Origin: Tranquillimonas alkanivorans
GTDB taxonomy: Bacteria > Pseudomonadota > Alphaproteobacteria > Rhodobacterales > Rhodobacteraceae
Length of the DNA: 40,767 nucleotides
NCBI RefSeq assembly: GCF_900115595.1
Contig: NZ_FOXA01000021.1
Coordinates: 1-40,767 of the forward strand
Direction of reading: 5' to 3'
Shown: in pieces, positions 7,583 to 16,131 of the stretch
How the letters are laid out: each line of letters begins with the position of its first letter
How positions within the stretch are numbered: the stretch's first letter is position 1
Program-made: the position numbers and the translations under genes
The notes under the pieces: model-generated
Told to the model about the DNA's origin: nothing
What the model saw: only the letters and a program-made list of their open reading frames with translations
The model's database searches: none

Positions 7583-8419
7583 TTACTGCGCTGGATCGGA
7601 AGACTGCGCACCATAGCCAAGATCCCGCGACAAGCCCTCCGTGAACCGGAGGAGGGCACTGATGATCGGACCGTCCTGGCGGAGGTCTATGAGGGGTGTG
7701 GGCCCCATGACCGTCACGCCCAACTGCATCGTGCCACTGTAGTCGAAGACCGGCGCAGCGGCTGCGCTGACGCCGGGCACCGGCGCGTCCACGGTGGTCT
7801 CGAAGCCACGGCGACGAACTTCCTCCACCTGGGACCGATACCTGACCATGTCGATGCTCAATCCTGGTGCGCCGGCGCTTTCTCGACACTCTCTCTCGAT
7901 TGCGGCTTCAGTCTTGGCGTTCGGATAGAAGGCGGCAAACAGGCGCCCAGTCGCGGTTGCTGTCATCATGAAGCCGCCACCGACGCGAACATTGGCGTGT
8001 ATCTGCGACGGTCCCTCCTTCACATGCACAATGGTCACCCCGTGAAGCCCCCACACGGACAATGCGACCATCATCCGCGTCTCCTCAGCCAGTTGTCCCA
8101 CTCGGGCAATCGCCTCGTTGTAGGCATCCTGCTCGCGAAGACGGCTTAGGCCCAGTTCGAGCGCGAAAGGTCCGAGGCGGTAGAGCCCGGCCTCGGTCTG
8201 CTCGACGAGGCGGATCGCTCGAAGGCTGACGAGATAGGGATGAAGCTGCGCCGGAGCCACCGACACCGCCTCGGCGAGATCGCGCAGCTTCACCGGTCCA
8301 CGCGCCGCGGCCATCGCTTCGAGAATGGCGCCGCCCGTTTCCAGCGACCTGATACGTCGCTGGTTCTTTGCCGGCATCCCGCTGTCGCCTGTCACGTTCG
8401 CTCTCCGGTTCATTGGCAT
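7583..8419 (-). CDS. IclR-family transcriptional regulator
   Basis: A 278-residue regulator. An N-terminal winged helix (about residues 20-85: RRIRSLETGGAILEAM, then VKLRDLAEAVSVAPAQLHPY and GLYRLGPFALELG) is followed by the IclR effector domain (VALSVWGLHGVTIVHV, MMTATATGRLFAAFYP, GVSAAAAPVFDYSGTMQL). The ATG at 8419 was chosen because GGAGG lies seven bases upstream and it overlaps the end of the transporter gene by ten bases; a second ATG at 8413 is possible. It is the last gene of a four-gene operon. It probably controls its own operon and the divergent TRAP operon from the palindrome at 11847-11865, although that assignment rests on context. Confidence 0.9.
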   Translation of the reverse strand: MPMNRRANVTGDSGMPAKNQRRIRSLETGGAILEAMAAARGPVKLRDLAEAVSVAPAQLHPYLVSLRAIRLVEQTEAGLYRLGPFALELGLSRLREQDAYNEAIARVGQLAEETRMMVALSVWGLHGVTIVHVKEGPSQIHANVRVGGGFMMTATATGRLFAAFYPNAKTEAAIERECRESAGAPGLSIDMVRYRSQVEEVRRRGFETTVDAPVPGVSAAAAPVFDYSGTMQLGVTVMGPTPLIDLRQDGPIISALLRFTEGLSRDLGYGAQSSDPAQ

Positions 8420-9330
8420 GCACCTGCCTCCCCTGCGCCCGATGCCATCGCACGCCGCCTTCGAATGTCGAGCGAAATCGTCAATCCGAGCGTCGCCAGC
8501 CCCACGCCCCACCATTGCAGCACACTCGGAACCTGCGCCGCCAGCGGGATACCGAGAAGGACGGCCACTACAGGAACCAGCGCAGAGAACAATGCCGCGC
8601 GTCCTGCCCCGAGCCTCAATACGGCGGCCGCGAAGACCAGGAAGGCCAGGCAGCCGCCGATCGCGCCCTGATAGACGAATTGCCGGGCCCAGGCCGACCA
8701 AGGCATTGGCGTCACGTCGAAGACCGAGAAGTAGATCGGAAGGAACACCAGTGAGGACAGCGTGGCGACACCGGCCGTCGTGCGAACCGGCGGCATCTGC
8801 CAGCGGCCCATCAGGTAGACGTGGATGCCCCAGAGCGTTCCCGACCCGAGGAAGCAGAGGTCGCCGACGGCGACCGATCCGCCCCAGTGCTTCGCCGTCG
8901 GCTGATCCGCCGCGATCGTCACAAGCCCCAGGATCAGCACGGCCATGCCGAGGCTCCGGTTGCGCGTCAGGGGGGCGCGGTCCCGCACGACGCCGATCAG
9001 GTTGGCGACCAGCATCGAGGTTCCTGGCCCCAGAACCACGGCATGCGAGAGCGGCGCGCGTTGGAACCCCGCGTTGAAGAGAAGCGCGAAGCCCGGCCCG
9101 ATAAGCAGGGCGAGGATGGCGACGCGCGAGAGCGGCGGCATTCGGTGGCGGGCCGCGATCAGCACCGGCAGCATCAGCGCCGCCGCACCGCCGTAGCGCA
9201 GCATCGTCAGATCCGCCGGATGGAAGCCCTGCGCCTGCCCGAGCTCGGCGCCGACGTTGTAGAGCCCCCAGGCGACGGCGGCGAGGAGGCCCAGGCAGAC
9301 CCCCTCGACGGTGCGGCGCGTGTCACTCAT
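8410..9330 (-). CDS. EamA/DMT-superfamily transporter
   Basis: A 306-residue inner-membrane protein with two EamA repeats and about ten membrane segments. The first repeat begins GLLAAVAWGLYNVGAELGQA and includes LTMLRYGGAAALMLPVL and FQRAPLSHAVVLGPG. The second begins AVGDLCFLGSGTLWGIHVYL and ends with FSALVPVVAVLLGIPL and LQWWGVGLATLGLTISL. Members export or import amino acids and other metabolites. The start overlaps the FAD-dehydrogenase stop by eight bases and the end overlaps the IclR start by ten, so the operon is tightly coupled. It may move the substrate or product of the upstream oxidoreductases; the direction is unknown. Confidence 0.88.
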   Translation of the reverse strand: MSDTRRTVEGVCLGLLAAVAWGLYNVGAELGQAQGFHPADLTMLRYGGAAALMLPVLIAARHRMPPLSRVAILALLIGPGFALLFNAGFQRAPLSHAVVLGPGTSMLVANLIGVVRDRAPLTRNRSLGMAVLILGLVTIAADQPTAKHWGGSVAVGDLCFLGSGTLWGIHVYLMGRWQMPPVRTTAGVATLSSLVFLPIYFSVFDVTPMPWSAWARQFVYQGAIGGCLAFLVFAAAVLRLGAGRAALFSALVPVVAVLLGIPLAAQVPSVLQWWGVGLATLGLTISLDIRRRRAMASGAGEAGACQ

Positions 9331-11038
9331 TTGCGCCCGTCATGTGGCGCGCGGCGATGTAGCCGAACGTGATGGCGGGCCCAAGCGTGATGCCGCCGCC
9401 GGGATAGTTCCCGCCCATGATCGAGGCGGCGTCGTTGCCCACCGAATAGAGCCCCCCCAACGGCTGCCCGTTTCCGTTCAATACCTGCGCGTTCTCGTCG
9501 GTGCGAAGCCCGGCGAAGGTGCCCAGGTCGCCCACATACAGCCGCACGGCATAGAACGGCCCCTGCTCGATTGGGGCGAGGCAGGGGTTCGGCCCATGCT
9601 CGGGGTCACCGAGCGACCGGTTGTAACTCGTGCTGCCTTTGCCGAACTCCGGATCCTCGCCGCGGCGGGCCGGGCCGTTGAAGTTTTGCACCGTCTCTGC
9701 CAGCACCTTCGGGTCGGCCCCGATCTGGTTTGCAAGGTCTTCCAGCGTGTCGCCGCGGATCAGGTAGCCGTTCTTGATCAACTTGCCGTATGGTACCGGC
9801 GCGGGTTTGGCGAAGCCGAGCCCATACTTCCGGAAGGCGCGGTGGTCGGTGACGAACCAGGCAGCGATCTCGGCGTCCGGGCCGCCTTCCTCGCGGCAAC
9901 GGCGAACCATCGCCTGGCAGAAGTCATGATAGGAGTTCGACTCGTTCACGAAGCGCCGCCCAGAGCGCGTTACCGCGATGATGCCGGGCTTCGAGCGGTC
10001 AACGAAGTGCGGGAACGTGCCGAGGGTTCCATCCGGACGACGCGGCCGCGAGATCGGCACCCAGGCCGCCGCGTGCGGAAGATCCGTATTCACCGTCGCC
10101 CCAACGGCTTCACCCAGTCGCAGGCCGTCCCCCGTGTTGCCCGGAGGCGCGGGCGTGACGTGCTCGTGCCCGCTCGGCGCATGCGGTATGAGTTCTTTGC
10201 GACGGATGGCGTCCTGCGGGAAGCCACCGGCCGCAAGAACGACGCCTTTGCGCGCGATGACCTCGACCGGGCCGTCCTCCTTGTCGATCCGGGCGCCGAG
10301 CACGCGCCCGTTTTCGTCCTGGATCAGCGAGCGCACCGGCGCGCTGGTCCAGATCGGAACGTCCTTGTCAAACGCCGACTTCGCCAGCCGCGCCACCAGC
10401 GCGTTGCCGTTCATCAATCGCATGGCGCGGCCGTGGAAGGTGACATCGCGCAGGAACTTGAAGAAGAGCTTTGACACGTAGAACGCCGACACGGGCGAAC
10501 GCGTGACGTTGAAGAAGTGCAGCAATTCCTTGCCCGAGCCGATCATCATGCCCAGGAACGTGATCTCGGCCAGCGGCGGCCGCAGGCGCTTGATCTCGCC
10601 GCCGAGCTCCCGGCCGTCGAAGGGACGCGCAACGATGGAGCGTCCGCCGTCCATACCACCCGGCGCGTCGGGATGGTAATCCGCGAAGAACGGACCCAGG
10701 TCGAACTGCAGGGCCGTTTTCTCCTCGAAGAACTTCACCGCCTTCGGCCCGGCGTCGAGGAATGCGTCCACGCGCGGCGCATCGAAATGCTCGCCCGCTT
10801 CGTGCTGTAGATAAATGCGCGCCTTCTCGGCGCTGTCTTCGACTCCCTCGCGCATCGCAGGACCGTTACCCGGGATCCACATCCACCCGCCTGAGCGGGC
10901 GGTGGTTCCACCGAAGACCGGTTCCTTCTCGGCGACGACCACCTTCAGTCCACGGTGGGCGGCCGCGACTGCCGTGCTCAAGCCACCGGCGCCGGAGCCG
11001 ACAACGAGAACGTCCACTTCCATCTTCTTCATGCTCAT
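9323..11038 (-). CDS. FAD-dependent oxidoreductase (fumarate reductase / ketosteroid dehydrogenase superfamily)
   Basis: A 571-residue flavoprotein. The N-terminal dinucleotide fold is VDVLVVGSGAGGLSTAVAAA with the acidic end VVVAEKEP, followed by GGTTARSGGWMWIPGN, a motif shared with 3-ketosteroid delta-1-dehydrogenases and flavocytochrome c fumarate reductases. The C-terminal FAD segment GLYSVGNDAASIMGGNYPGG and then GPAITFGYIAARH closes the active site. No signal peptide or haem motif is present, so it is cytoplasmic. Length (about 560-580) and motif fit the KstD-like branch, which introduces a C=C bond next to a carbonyl, but substrate assignment is uncertain. The start ATG at 11038 has AAGGAAAG directly upstream, 11 bases after the SDR stop. 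Confidence 0.85.
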   Translation of the reverse strand: MSMKKMEVDVLVVGSGAGGLSTAVAAAHRGLKVVVAEKEPVFGGTTARSGGWMWIPGNGPAMREGVEDSAEKARIYLQHEAGEHFDAPRVDAFLDAGPKAVKFFEEKTALQFDLGPFFADYHPDAPGGMDGGRSIVARPFDGRELGGEIKRLRPPLAEITFLGMMIGSGKELLHFFNVTRSPVSAFYVSKLFFKFLRDVTFHGRAMRLMNGNALVARLAKSAFDKDVPIWTSAPVRSLIQDENGRVLGARIDKEDGPVEVIARKGVVLAAGGFPQDAIRRKELIPHAPSGHEHVTPAPPGNTGDGLRLGEAVGATVNTDLPHAAAWVPISRPRRPDGTLGTFPHFVDRSKPGIIAVTRSGRRFVNESNSYHDFCQAMVRRCREEGGPDAEIAAWFVTDHRAFRKYGLGFAKPAPVPYGKLIKNGYLIRGDTLEDLANQIGADPKVLAETVQNFNGPARRGEDPEFGKGSTSYNRSLGDPEHGPNPCLAPIEQGPFYAVRLYVGDLGTFAGLRTDENAQVLNGNGQPLGGLYSVGNDAASIMGGNYPGGGITLGPAITFGYIAARHMTGANE

Positions 11039-11048
11039 CTTTCCTTGT

Positions 11049-11801
11049 TCAGGCGGCGAGATATCCGCCATCGACGGGCAGCAGCGCGCCGGTGACATAG
11101 CTGGCGGCCTCGGAGGCCAGGAACAGGACGGGTCCGACCAGTTCCTCTGGGCGCCCCGGCCGCTGGAGGGGCGTGTGCGCCATGAAACGGCCGATGGCCT
11201 CGGGGTCGGAGCGGGTCACTTCCGTCATGGGGGTTTCGATCACGCCTGGCGCGATGGCGTTCACCCGGATGCCATCCGGGGCGAGATCGTGCGCCAGCGC
11301 CTTGGTGAGCTGCAGCACCGCCCCCTTCGAGGCGGCATAAGCCGCCAGCCCCGGCCCGGCCGATACGGACATGATTGAGCCGAGGTTCACGACGCTGCCT
11401 CGCGTCTGCTTCAACTGGATGACGAACGCCCGGGTGACCTGCATGACACCGGTGGCGTTCACCCTGATCACGCTGTCCCAGTCCTCTTCGAAGGTCTCGC
11501 TGGCGAGCAGCGTGCGCCGGATGATTCCCGCGTTGTTGACCAGGATTGCAGCCGGCCCCAACCGCTCGACCACGACTGCTGCCGCCTTGCGGCAAGAATC
11601 GGGGTCGGCGACGTCGAGCTCCACCGCGATGGCGCGCCCGCCCTGCGCCTCGATTTCGTTCGTGACGGAAGCAAGCGCCCGGGCCTGGATATCGCAACAC
11701 GCCACCTTCGCCCCGGCACGCGCGAGCCCAAGCGCAATGGCCCGGCCGTTACCTTGCGCAGCGCCGGTCACAACCGCCACGCCTTCGATCTGCTCCAACA
11801 T
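11049..11801 (-). CDS. Short-chain dehydrogenase/reductase (classical SDR)
   Basis: A 250-residue NAD(P)-dependent oxidoreductase with all classical features: TGAAQGNG (12-19), acidic Asp37 in CCDIQ suggesting NAD preference, NNAG (89-92), Ser142/Ser145 in GSIMS, Tyr155/Lys159 in YAASK, and the closing VTGALLPVDGGYLAA. It would interconvert a secondary alcohol and a ketone. The start ATG at 11801 has an excellent GGGGAGGAGAG site; a longer frame upstream lacks one. It is the first gene of the operon that continues with the FAD dehydrogenase, so alcohol oxidation followed by desaturation of the resulting ketone is a reasonable joint role (inference). Confidence 0.9.
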   Translation of the reverse strand: MLEQIEGVAVVTGAAQGNGRAIALGLARAGAKVACCDIQARALASVTNEIEAQGGRAIAVELDVADPDSCRKAAAVVVERLGPAAILVNNAGIIRRTLLASETFEEDWDSVIRVNATGVMQVTRAFVIQLKQTRGSVVNLGSIMSVSAGPGLAAYAASKGAVLQLTKALAHDLAPDGIRVNAIAPGVIETPMTEVTRSDPEAIGRFMAHTPLQRPGRPEELVGPVLFLASEAASYVTGALLPVDGGYLAA

Positions 11802-11846
11802 CTCTCCTCCCCTTTCGCCTGCAGCGCAGTTCAGCATATACGCCGT

Positions 11847-11865
11847 TGTTTGCTACTTGCAAACA
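11847..11865. promoter_or_regulatory. Perfect 19-bp palindrome, regulator operator candidate (IclR)
   Basis: TGTTTGC-TACTT-GCAAACA is a perfect 7-5-7 inverted repeat centred in the 162-base divergent region between the SDR/FAD operon and the TRAP operon. A further CGTT/AACG pair flanks it at about 11870-11884. Regulators of both operons would bind here; the only regulator gene in either operon is the IclR gene at 7583-8419. The palindrome is seen directly; the pairing with IclR is inferred. Confidence 0.5.
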
Positions 11866-11963
11866 GGTTCGTTTATGACTAACGATTGATGGGCATCGGA
11901 GGCAAGGTCGACGATGCAGGAGTTCCGGGCACCGACTCGGCGTTCACGAAAGGGAGGAGAAAC

Positions 11964-12995
11964 ATGAGAAAGACGATGATGGCCGCTGCGGCGGCGACCT
12001 TTGCCGCGGCCGGCGTCGCGCAGGCCGACACTTATGATCTGCAAAGCACCTTCGGATTGAACGTGCCGTCGATCGGTCCGAGCCCCCAAATCTGGGCCGA
12101 CCGCGTGGCGCGGATGACGGACGGCGAAGTGCAGATCAACGTACATGGCGCGGGCGACTTCGTGCCCCCGTTCGAGGTGTTCGGCGCCGTGAGCTCGGGC
12201 GCGCTACCCATGGGCTTCGACTGGATCGGCTACTGGGCGCAGCAGATCCCGGTGGCAAACCTGGTCGGTTCCATGCCTTTCGGCCCGACACCAGAGGTCG
12301 CTCTCGGCTGGATGTTCGAAGGCGGCGGGCTCGAGATTATCCAGAAGGCTTATGACCCCTTCAACGTTAAGGTCCTGCCCTGCCACCTCGTACTCCCCGA
12401 GGCCGGAGGCTGGTTCAACAAGGAGATCAACGCCGTCGAGGACCTGCAGGGCCTCAACATGCGAATCGCCGGTCTCGGCGGCCTGGCGATGGCCAAGCTC
12501 GGCGCAAACACACAGCTCGTGCCGGCCGGCGAGATCTTCCTCAGCCTTGAGACGGGCCGCATCGACGCCGCCGAATTCTCGGCCCCGCAACTCGACGTGG
12601 GCTTCGGCTTCCAGCGCGTCACCGACTATTACTACTTTCCGGGATGGCACCAGCCGTCGAGCTGGGACAGCATCATCATCAACATGGATGTCTGGAACAG
12701 CTTCGACGAAGAGACCCAGACCATCATGGAGGACGCCTGCAAGGCGAACATAGCCTATAACCTGCACGACCAGGTGGACGCTCAGGCCGATGCCATCGCC
12801 GAGATCCGCGAGGCCGGCGTCGAGGTGAAGCGCTTCCCCGACGAGGTCCTGGCCGCCCTCCGCGAAGCCAGCGACGAAGTCATGAACGAGCAGGCGCAGA
12901 ACGACCCGATCTTCGCGGAAGCCCTGAGCTCGCTGCGCGAGTACATGGACACCGTCGGTGAGTGGGGCACTCTGCAGGACCTGCCCGCCCGCTGA
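11964..12995 (+). CDS. dctP: TRAP transporter periplasmic substrate-binding protein (DctP family)
   Basis: A 343-residue DctP-type binding protein. Residues 1-21 are a signal peptide ending GVAQA. The mature protein has SIGPSPQIWADRVARMTDGE, SSGALPMGFDWIGYWAQQIP, NLVGSMPFGPTPEV and GGWFNKEINAVEDLQGLNMRI, with the ligand-arginine region MRIAGLGGLAMAKLG and the VDxAEF-like RIDAAEFSAPQLD. The composition (YWAQQIP, PFGPTPEV, a long helix with PQLD) resembles the 2-oxoacid-binding TakP subgroup, so a 2-oxo or hydroxy acid ligand is plausible. The ATG at 11964 follows GGGAGGAGAAAC. First gene of the operon with DctQ, DctM and an MBL-fold protein. Confidence 0.93.
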   Translation: MRKTMMAAAAATFAAAGVAQADTYDLQSTFGLNVPSIGPSPQIWADRVARMTDGEVQINVHGAGDFVPPFEVFGAVSSGALPMGFDWIGYWAQQIPVANLVGSMPFGPTPEVALGWMFEGGGLEIIQKAYDPFNVKVLPCHLVLPEAGGWFNKEINAVEDLQGLNMRIAGLGGLAMAKLGANTQLVPAGEIFLSLETGRIDAAEFSAPQLDVGFGFQRVTDYYYFPGWHQPSSWDSIIINMDVWNSFDEETQTIMEDACKANIAYNLHDQVDAQADAIAEIREAGVEVKRFPDEVLAALREASDEVMNEQAQNDPIFAEALSSLREYMDTVGEWGTLQDLPAR

Positions 12996-13010
12996 ACCTC
13001 CTTAGAACCA

Positions 13011-13044
13011 GACGCGGGCGGCTTCTGTTTTCGCCGTCCGCGTC
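13011..13044 (+). promoter_or_regulatory. Intercistronic stem-loop between dctP and dctQ
   Basis: GACGCGGGCGGC pairs with GCCGTCCGCGTC (11 of 12 positions, one mismatch) around the ten-base loop TTCTGTTTTC, 15 bases after the dctP stop. There is no trailing T-run. It probably protects the dctP transcript end or partly terminates it, giving more binding protein than permease. Confidence 0.65.
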
Positions 13045-13062
13045 CCGGGAAGGACACCCGCA

Positions 13063-13623
13063 ATGCCTCATGTGATCACCAGGCTGCTGGATCTGCTTTG
13101 CCTGCCGGGCAAGTGGCTGAGCTGGCTTATCCTGCCTTTGATCTTGTCCATTCTCGCGGCCATCGTCTGGGCCGCCCGCGGCCAGAACACCTTTCTGGCG
13201 TGGGAGGCGGATCTTCCGGTGCTGGGCCGTGCGCTCACCGTCAACGGCCTCTTCGATCTCCAGTGGTACATTTTCGCGCTGCTGGTCTTGTTCGGCGGGA
13301 TCTGGTCGCTGCGCGAAGAGCGCCACGTCTCCGTGGATTTCCTTTGGCTGATGATGCCGCGCCGCGCACAGCTTTGGATACGCAGTGTCGGTGACCTCGT
13401 CTTTCTCCTGCCCTTCTGCCTGATCATCACGTGGTACGGCTGGTCTTTCGCAGAAGTCGCGTGGACGTCAGGGGAGGGCTCCACGCAGGGCGGCCTGAAC
13501 AGCCGCTGGCTGATCAAGGCAATGCTGCCCCTGGCGTTCGCTCTCCTCGGCCTGATGGCACTTCTACGCGGCATCGGAACCACAATCGAACTGCTACGGC
13601 CCACCTCCAAGGACCAGACATGA
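13063..13623 (+). CDS. dctQ: TRAP transporter small permease (DctQ family)
   Basis: A 186-residue membrane protein with four hydrophobic segments (WLSWLILPLILSILAAIVWA, FALLVLFGGIWSL, LVFLLPFCLIITWYGWSF, LPLALALLGLMALL-like), the family topology. The segment LREERHVSVDFLWLMMPRRAQ contains the conserved His-Val-x-Val-Asp motif after the second helix. The N-terminal half is longer than in many DctQ proteins because of the first loop (AARGQNTFLAWEADLPVLGR). It overlaps the dctM start (ATGA at 13620-13623), so the two permease subunits are translationally coupled. Confidence 0.88.
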   Translation: MPHVITRLLDLLCLPGKWLSWLILPLILSILAAIVWAARGQNTFLAWEADLPVLGRALTVNGLFDLQWYIFALLVLFGGIWSLREERHVSVDFLWLMMPRRAQLWIRSVGDLVFLLPFCLIITWYGWSFAEVAWTSGEGSTQGGLNSRWLIKAMLPLAFALLGLMALLRGIGTTIELLRPTSKDQT

Positions 13624-14954
13624 ACGAATACGCCTGGCCATCGCTGATGCTGCTGGCGCTCGTGGCGGGCGTCTTCTCCGGCTATCCTGTCGCCTTCATC
13701 CTTGCCGGCACCGGCATCATCTTCGCGGTACTCGCGGACGTGCCGATGCTGTTCCTGTCGATGGGCGTTCAGCGCATCTATTCGGGCACGCTGACGAACT
13801 GGCTCCTCGTCGCCATCCCGCTCTTCGTCTTCATGGGCCTGATGCTCGAGCGTTCGGGCATCGCCGAGCGGCTGATGCGCTCTCTCGCCTCACTCTTCCG
13901 CAGCACGCCCGGTGGCTACGCCTTCGCGGTCGCCGTGATCGGCGTCATAATGGCAGCTTCGACCGGCATTATCGGCGCCTCCGTGGTGATGATGGGAATG
14001 ATGGCGCTGCCCGCCATGCGGGAGGCAAAGTACGACATGCGGCTTGCGAGCGGCCTGATCGCCTCGTCCGGAACGCTGGGCATCCTGCTGCCGCCATCGA
14101 TCATGCTGATCATCCTGGGCGACCAGATGCGGCTGTCGGTCGGCGACCTCTTCCTCGGCGCCATCGGGCCGGGGCTGCTTCTGGCCGGGCTCTACTTCGT
14201 CTACCTCGCCGCTGTCGCGAACTTTACACCGCACCGCGTGCCAGCACCGCCCACGCCCGAGCGCCGCAGCTTTCTGCCTACGGTCCTGGCGCTCGCGCGC
14301 GACCTGCTGGCGCCGGCGCTGCTGATCCTGTCGGTCCTTGGGACCATCGTGGCTGGCGTCGCGACACCGACCGAGTCGGCGGCGATCGGCGCAGCGGGCG
14401 CAATGTTGCTCGCCTTCGTCTCGCGCCAGCTCAACCTCGGCGTCCTGCGCGAGGCGATGTACGAGACGACAAAGACCACCGCGATGATCGTGTTCGTGAT
14501 GATCGGCGCCTCGATCTTCTCAGTGGTGTTCCGCCGGCTCGGTGGTGACGCCATGATCGTAGATTTCTTCGACATCCAGGACAGCAATCCCTACTGGGTC
14601 CTGTTCACCATCATGGCGCTGATCTTCATCCTCGGCTTCTTCCTGGACTGGGTCGAGATAACGCTGGTCGTCGTTCCGTTGGTCGCCCCGGTCGTGGCGC
14701 TCCTCGACTTCGGCCTGCGAAGCGACCAGGTCATGATCTGGTTCGCGATCGCTCTGGCGGTGAACCTGCAGACATCGTTCCTGACGCCGCCATTCGGGTA
14801 TGCGCTGTTCTATCTGCGCGGCATCGCGTCGGACCTGCCGATCTCGGTGATCTACCGCGGCGTCATGCCCTTCGTGCTGATCCAGATTACCGCGCTGGTT
14901 CTCGTGATCCTGATCCCGGCGGTCGTGCTGTGGCTGCCCATGGCAGCACGCTGA
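13620..14954 (+). CDS. dctM: TRAP transporter large permease (DctM family)
   Basis: A 444-residue permease with about twelve membrane segments. Family motifs include SGYPVAFILAGTGIIFAVLA, IPLFVFMGLMLERSGIAERL, AASTGIIGASVVMMGMMALP, ASSGTLGILLPPSIMLIILG, GVATPTESAAIGAAGAMLLA and FLDWVEITLVVVPLVAPV, ending with SFLTPPFGYALFYLRGIA. This subunit forms the sodium-driven elevator that accepts ligand from DctP. The real start is ATG 13620, overlapping dctQ; longer upstream reading is out of context. The gene is intact and 28 bases ahead of the MBL-fold gene. Confidence 0.93.
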   Translation: MNEYAWPSLMLLALVAGVFSGYPVAFILAGTGIIFAVLADVPMLFLSMGVQRIYSGTLTNWLLVAIPLFVFMGLMLERSGIAERLMRSLASLFRSTPGGYAFAVAVIGVIMAASTGIIGASVVMMGMMALPAMREAKYDMRLASGLIASSGTLGILLPPSIMLIILGDQMRLSVGDLFLGAIGPGLLLAGLYFVYLAAVANFTPHRVPAPPTPERRSFLPTVLALARDLLAPALLILSVLGTIVAGVATPTESAAIGAAGAMLLAFVSRQLNLGVLREAMYETTKTTAMIVFVMIGASIFSVVFRRLGGDAMIVDFFDIQDSNPYWVLFTIMALIFILGFFLDWVEITLVVVPLVAPVVALLDFGLRSDQVMIWFAIALAVNLQTSFLTPPFGYALFYLRGIASDLPISVIYRGVMPFVLIQITALVLVILIPAVVLWLPMAAR

Positions 14955-14982
14955 TCCAAATCCAGAGACAAAGGAGACGTTC

Positions 14983-15933
14983 ATGGCCAAGGCATTCGCA
15001 TCGCAAGGCGACATGGAAGAGAAGCAGGTCAGCTTCACCCAGGTGGGCGAGGGTTTGTGGGCCTTCACCGCCGAAGGCGACCCCAACACCGGCGTCATCA
15101 TCGGCGACGACAGCGTGATGATCGTCGAGGCGCAGGCGACGCCGCGCCTGGCGCGCAAGGTGATCGAGAAGGTGCGCGAGGTCACCGACAAGCCGATCAG
15201 CCACCTCGCCATGACGCATTACCACGCCGTGCGCGTGCTGGGCGCCTCGGCCTACGGCGCCGACACGGTCATCATGGGCGAGAAGGCCCGCGCCATGGTC
15301 GTCGAGCGCGGGCAGGAGGACTGGGACAGCGAGTTCGCCCGCTTCCCGCGCCTGTTCCAGGGCCACGAGGAGATCCCGGGCCTGACTTGGCCCACCACCA
15401 CCTTCAACGACCGCATGACCGTCTATCTCGGCAACCGCCGGGTGGACCTGATGCACCTGGGCCGCGCCCACACCGCGGGCGACATTGTGGTCCACGTGCC
15501 CGACCAGAACGTGATGTTCACGGGCGACATCGTCGAATACAAGTCCGCCTGCTATTGCGGCGACGGGCATTTCGGCGACTGGCCCAAGACGCTCGAAGCC
15601 ATCCGCGCCTTCGACCTCGACGCCATCGCGCCGGGCCGGGGCGACGCGCTGGTGGGCCGCGAGATGGTGAACGCCGCGCTCGATTCCACCGCCGATTTCG
15701 TCCGCTCGACCTATCGCCCCGCCGCCAAGGTGGCGCTGTCGGGCGGCACGCTGAAGGAAGCCTGGGACGCCGTGCGCGCCGAGTGCGACCCGAAGTTCTC
15801 GGACTACGCCATCTACGAGCACTGCCTGCCCTTCAACGTCGCCCGCGCCTATGACGAGGCGCGCGATATCGACACGCCGCGCGTCTGGACCGCCGAGCGC
15901 GACGCCGAGCTCTGGAACGCCCTGCAGGACTGA
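14983..15933 (+). CDS. Metallo-beta-lactamase-fold protein with an altered metal site
   Basis: A 316-residue MBL-fold protein. The canonical zinc motif H-x-H-x-D-H is replaced by THYHAVRV: His79 and His81 remain, but Asp and His of the second site are Val83 and Arg84. His163 (GRAHTAGD) and the bridging Asp182 (FTGDIVE) are present, whereas the final ligand, usually P-x-H-G, reads APGRG (Arg219). One metal site could therefore persist while the second is lost, which points to a mononuclear enzyme or a non-hydrolytic role. AAAGGAGACGTTC precedes the ATG. It ends the TRAP operon and may process the imported compound. I think other alphaproteobacteria carry the same H-Y-H-A-V-R motif, but I cannot verify that here. 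Confidence 0.8.
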   Translation: MAKAFASQGDMEEKQVSFTQVGEGLWAFTAEGDPNTGVIIGDDSVMIVEAQATPRLARKVIEKVREVTDKPISHLAMTHYHAVRVLGASAYGADTVIMGEKARAMVVERGQEDWDSEFARFPRLFQGHEEIPGLTWPTTTFNDRMTVYLGNRRVDLMHLGRAHTAGDIVVHVPDQNVMFTGDIVEYKSACYCGDGHFGDWPKTLEAIRAFDLDAIAPGRGDALVGREMVNAALDSTADFVRSTYRPAAKVALSGGTLKEAWDAVRAECDPKFSDYAIYEHCLPFNVARAYDEARDIDTPRVWTAERDAELWNALQD

Positions 15934-16131
15934 GGCTGCCGAAGCATCCCGTACAGAGCGACTTTAGCGGCTGAGAATCATGCTGAAATTTCGAGAGTGC
16001 TATTCCTCGTCGCTGTCGCTCAGGTCTTTCTAAGGCGGCGATGTCACATAACGCCCGTACCGGACATGCCCGATAGTGCCACCTACGTGGTGTAGGAAGC
16101 GGCGCGGTCGCTCTATCTACTGGGCAGCAGC

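Noticed and set aside
16046-16062. ACATAACGCCCGTACCG here resembles ACATAACACCCGCACCG at 32007-32023 (15 of 17)
   Set aside because: Both lie in gene-poor stretches and could be ends of an eroded element, but the match is short, the flanks do not align by eye, and no inverted partner was found.
15934-16131. Search for a terminator or small gene in the 198-base gap after the MBL-fold gene
   Set aside because: Only a 17-codon frame and a 5-bp stem (CCTAC/GTAGG) were seen; neither is convincing.
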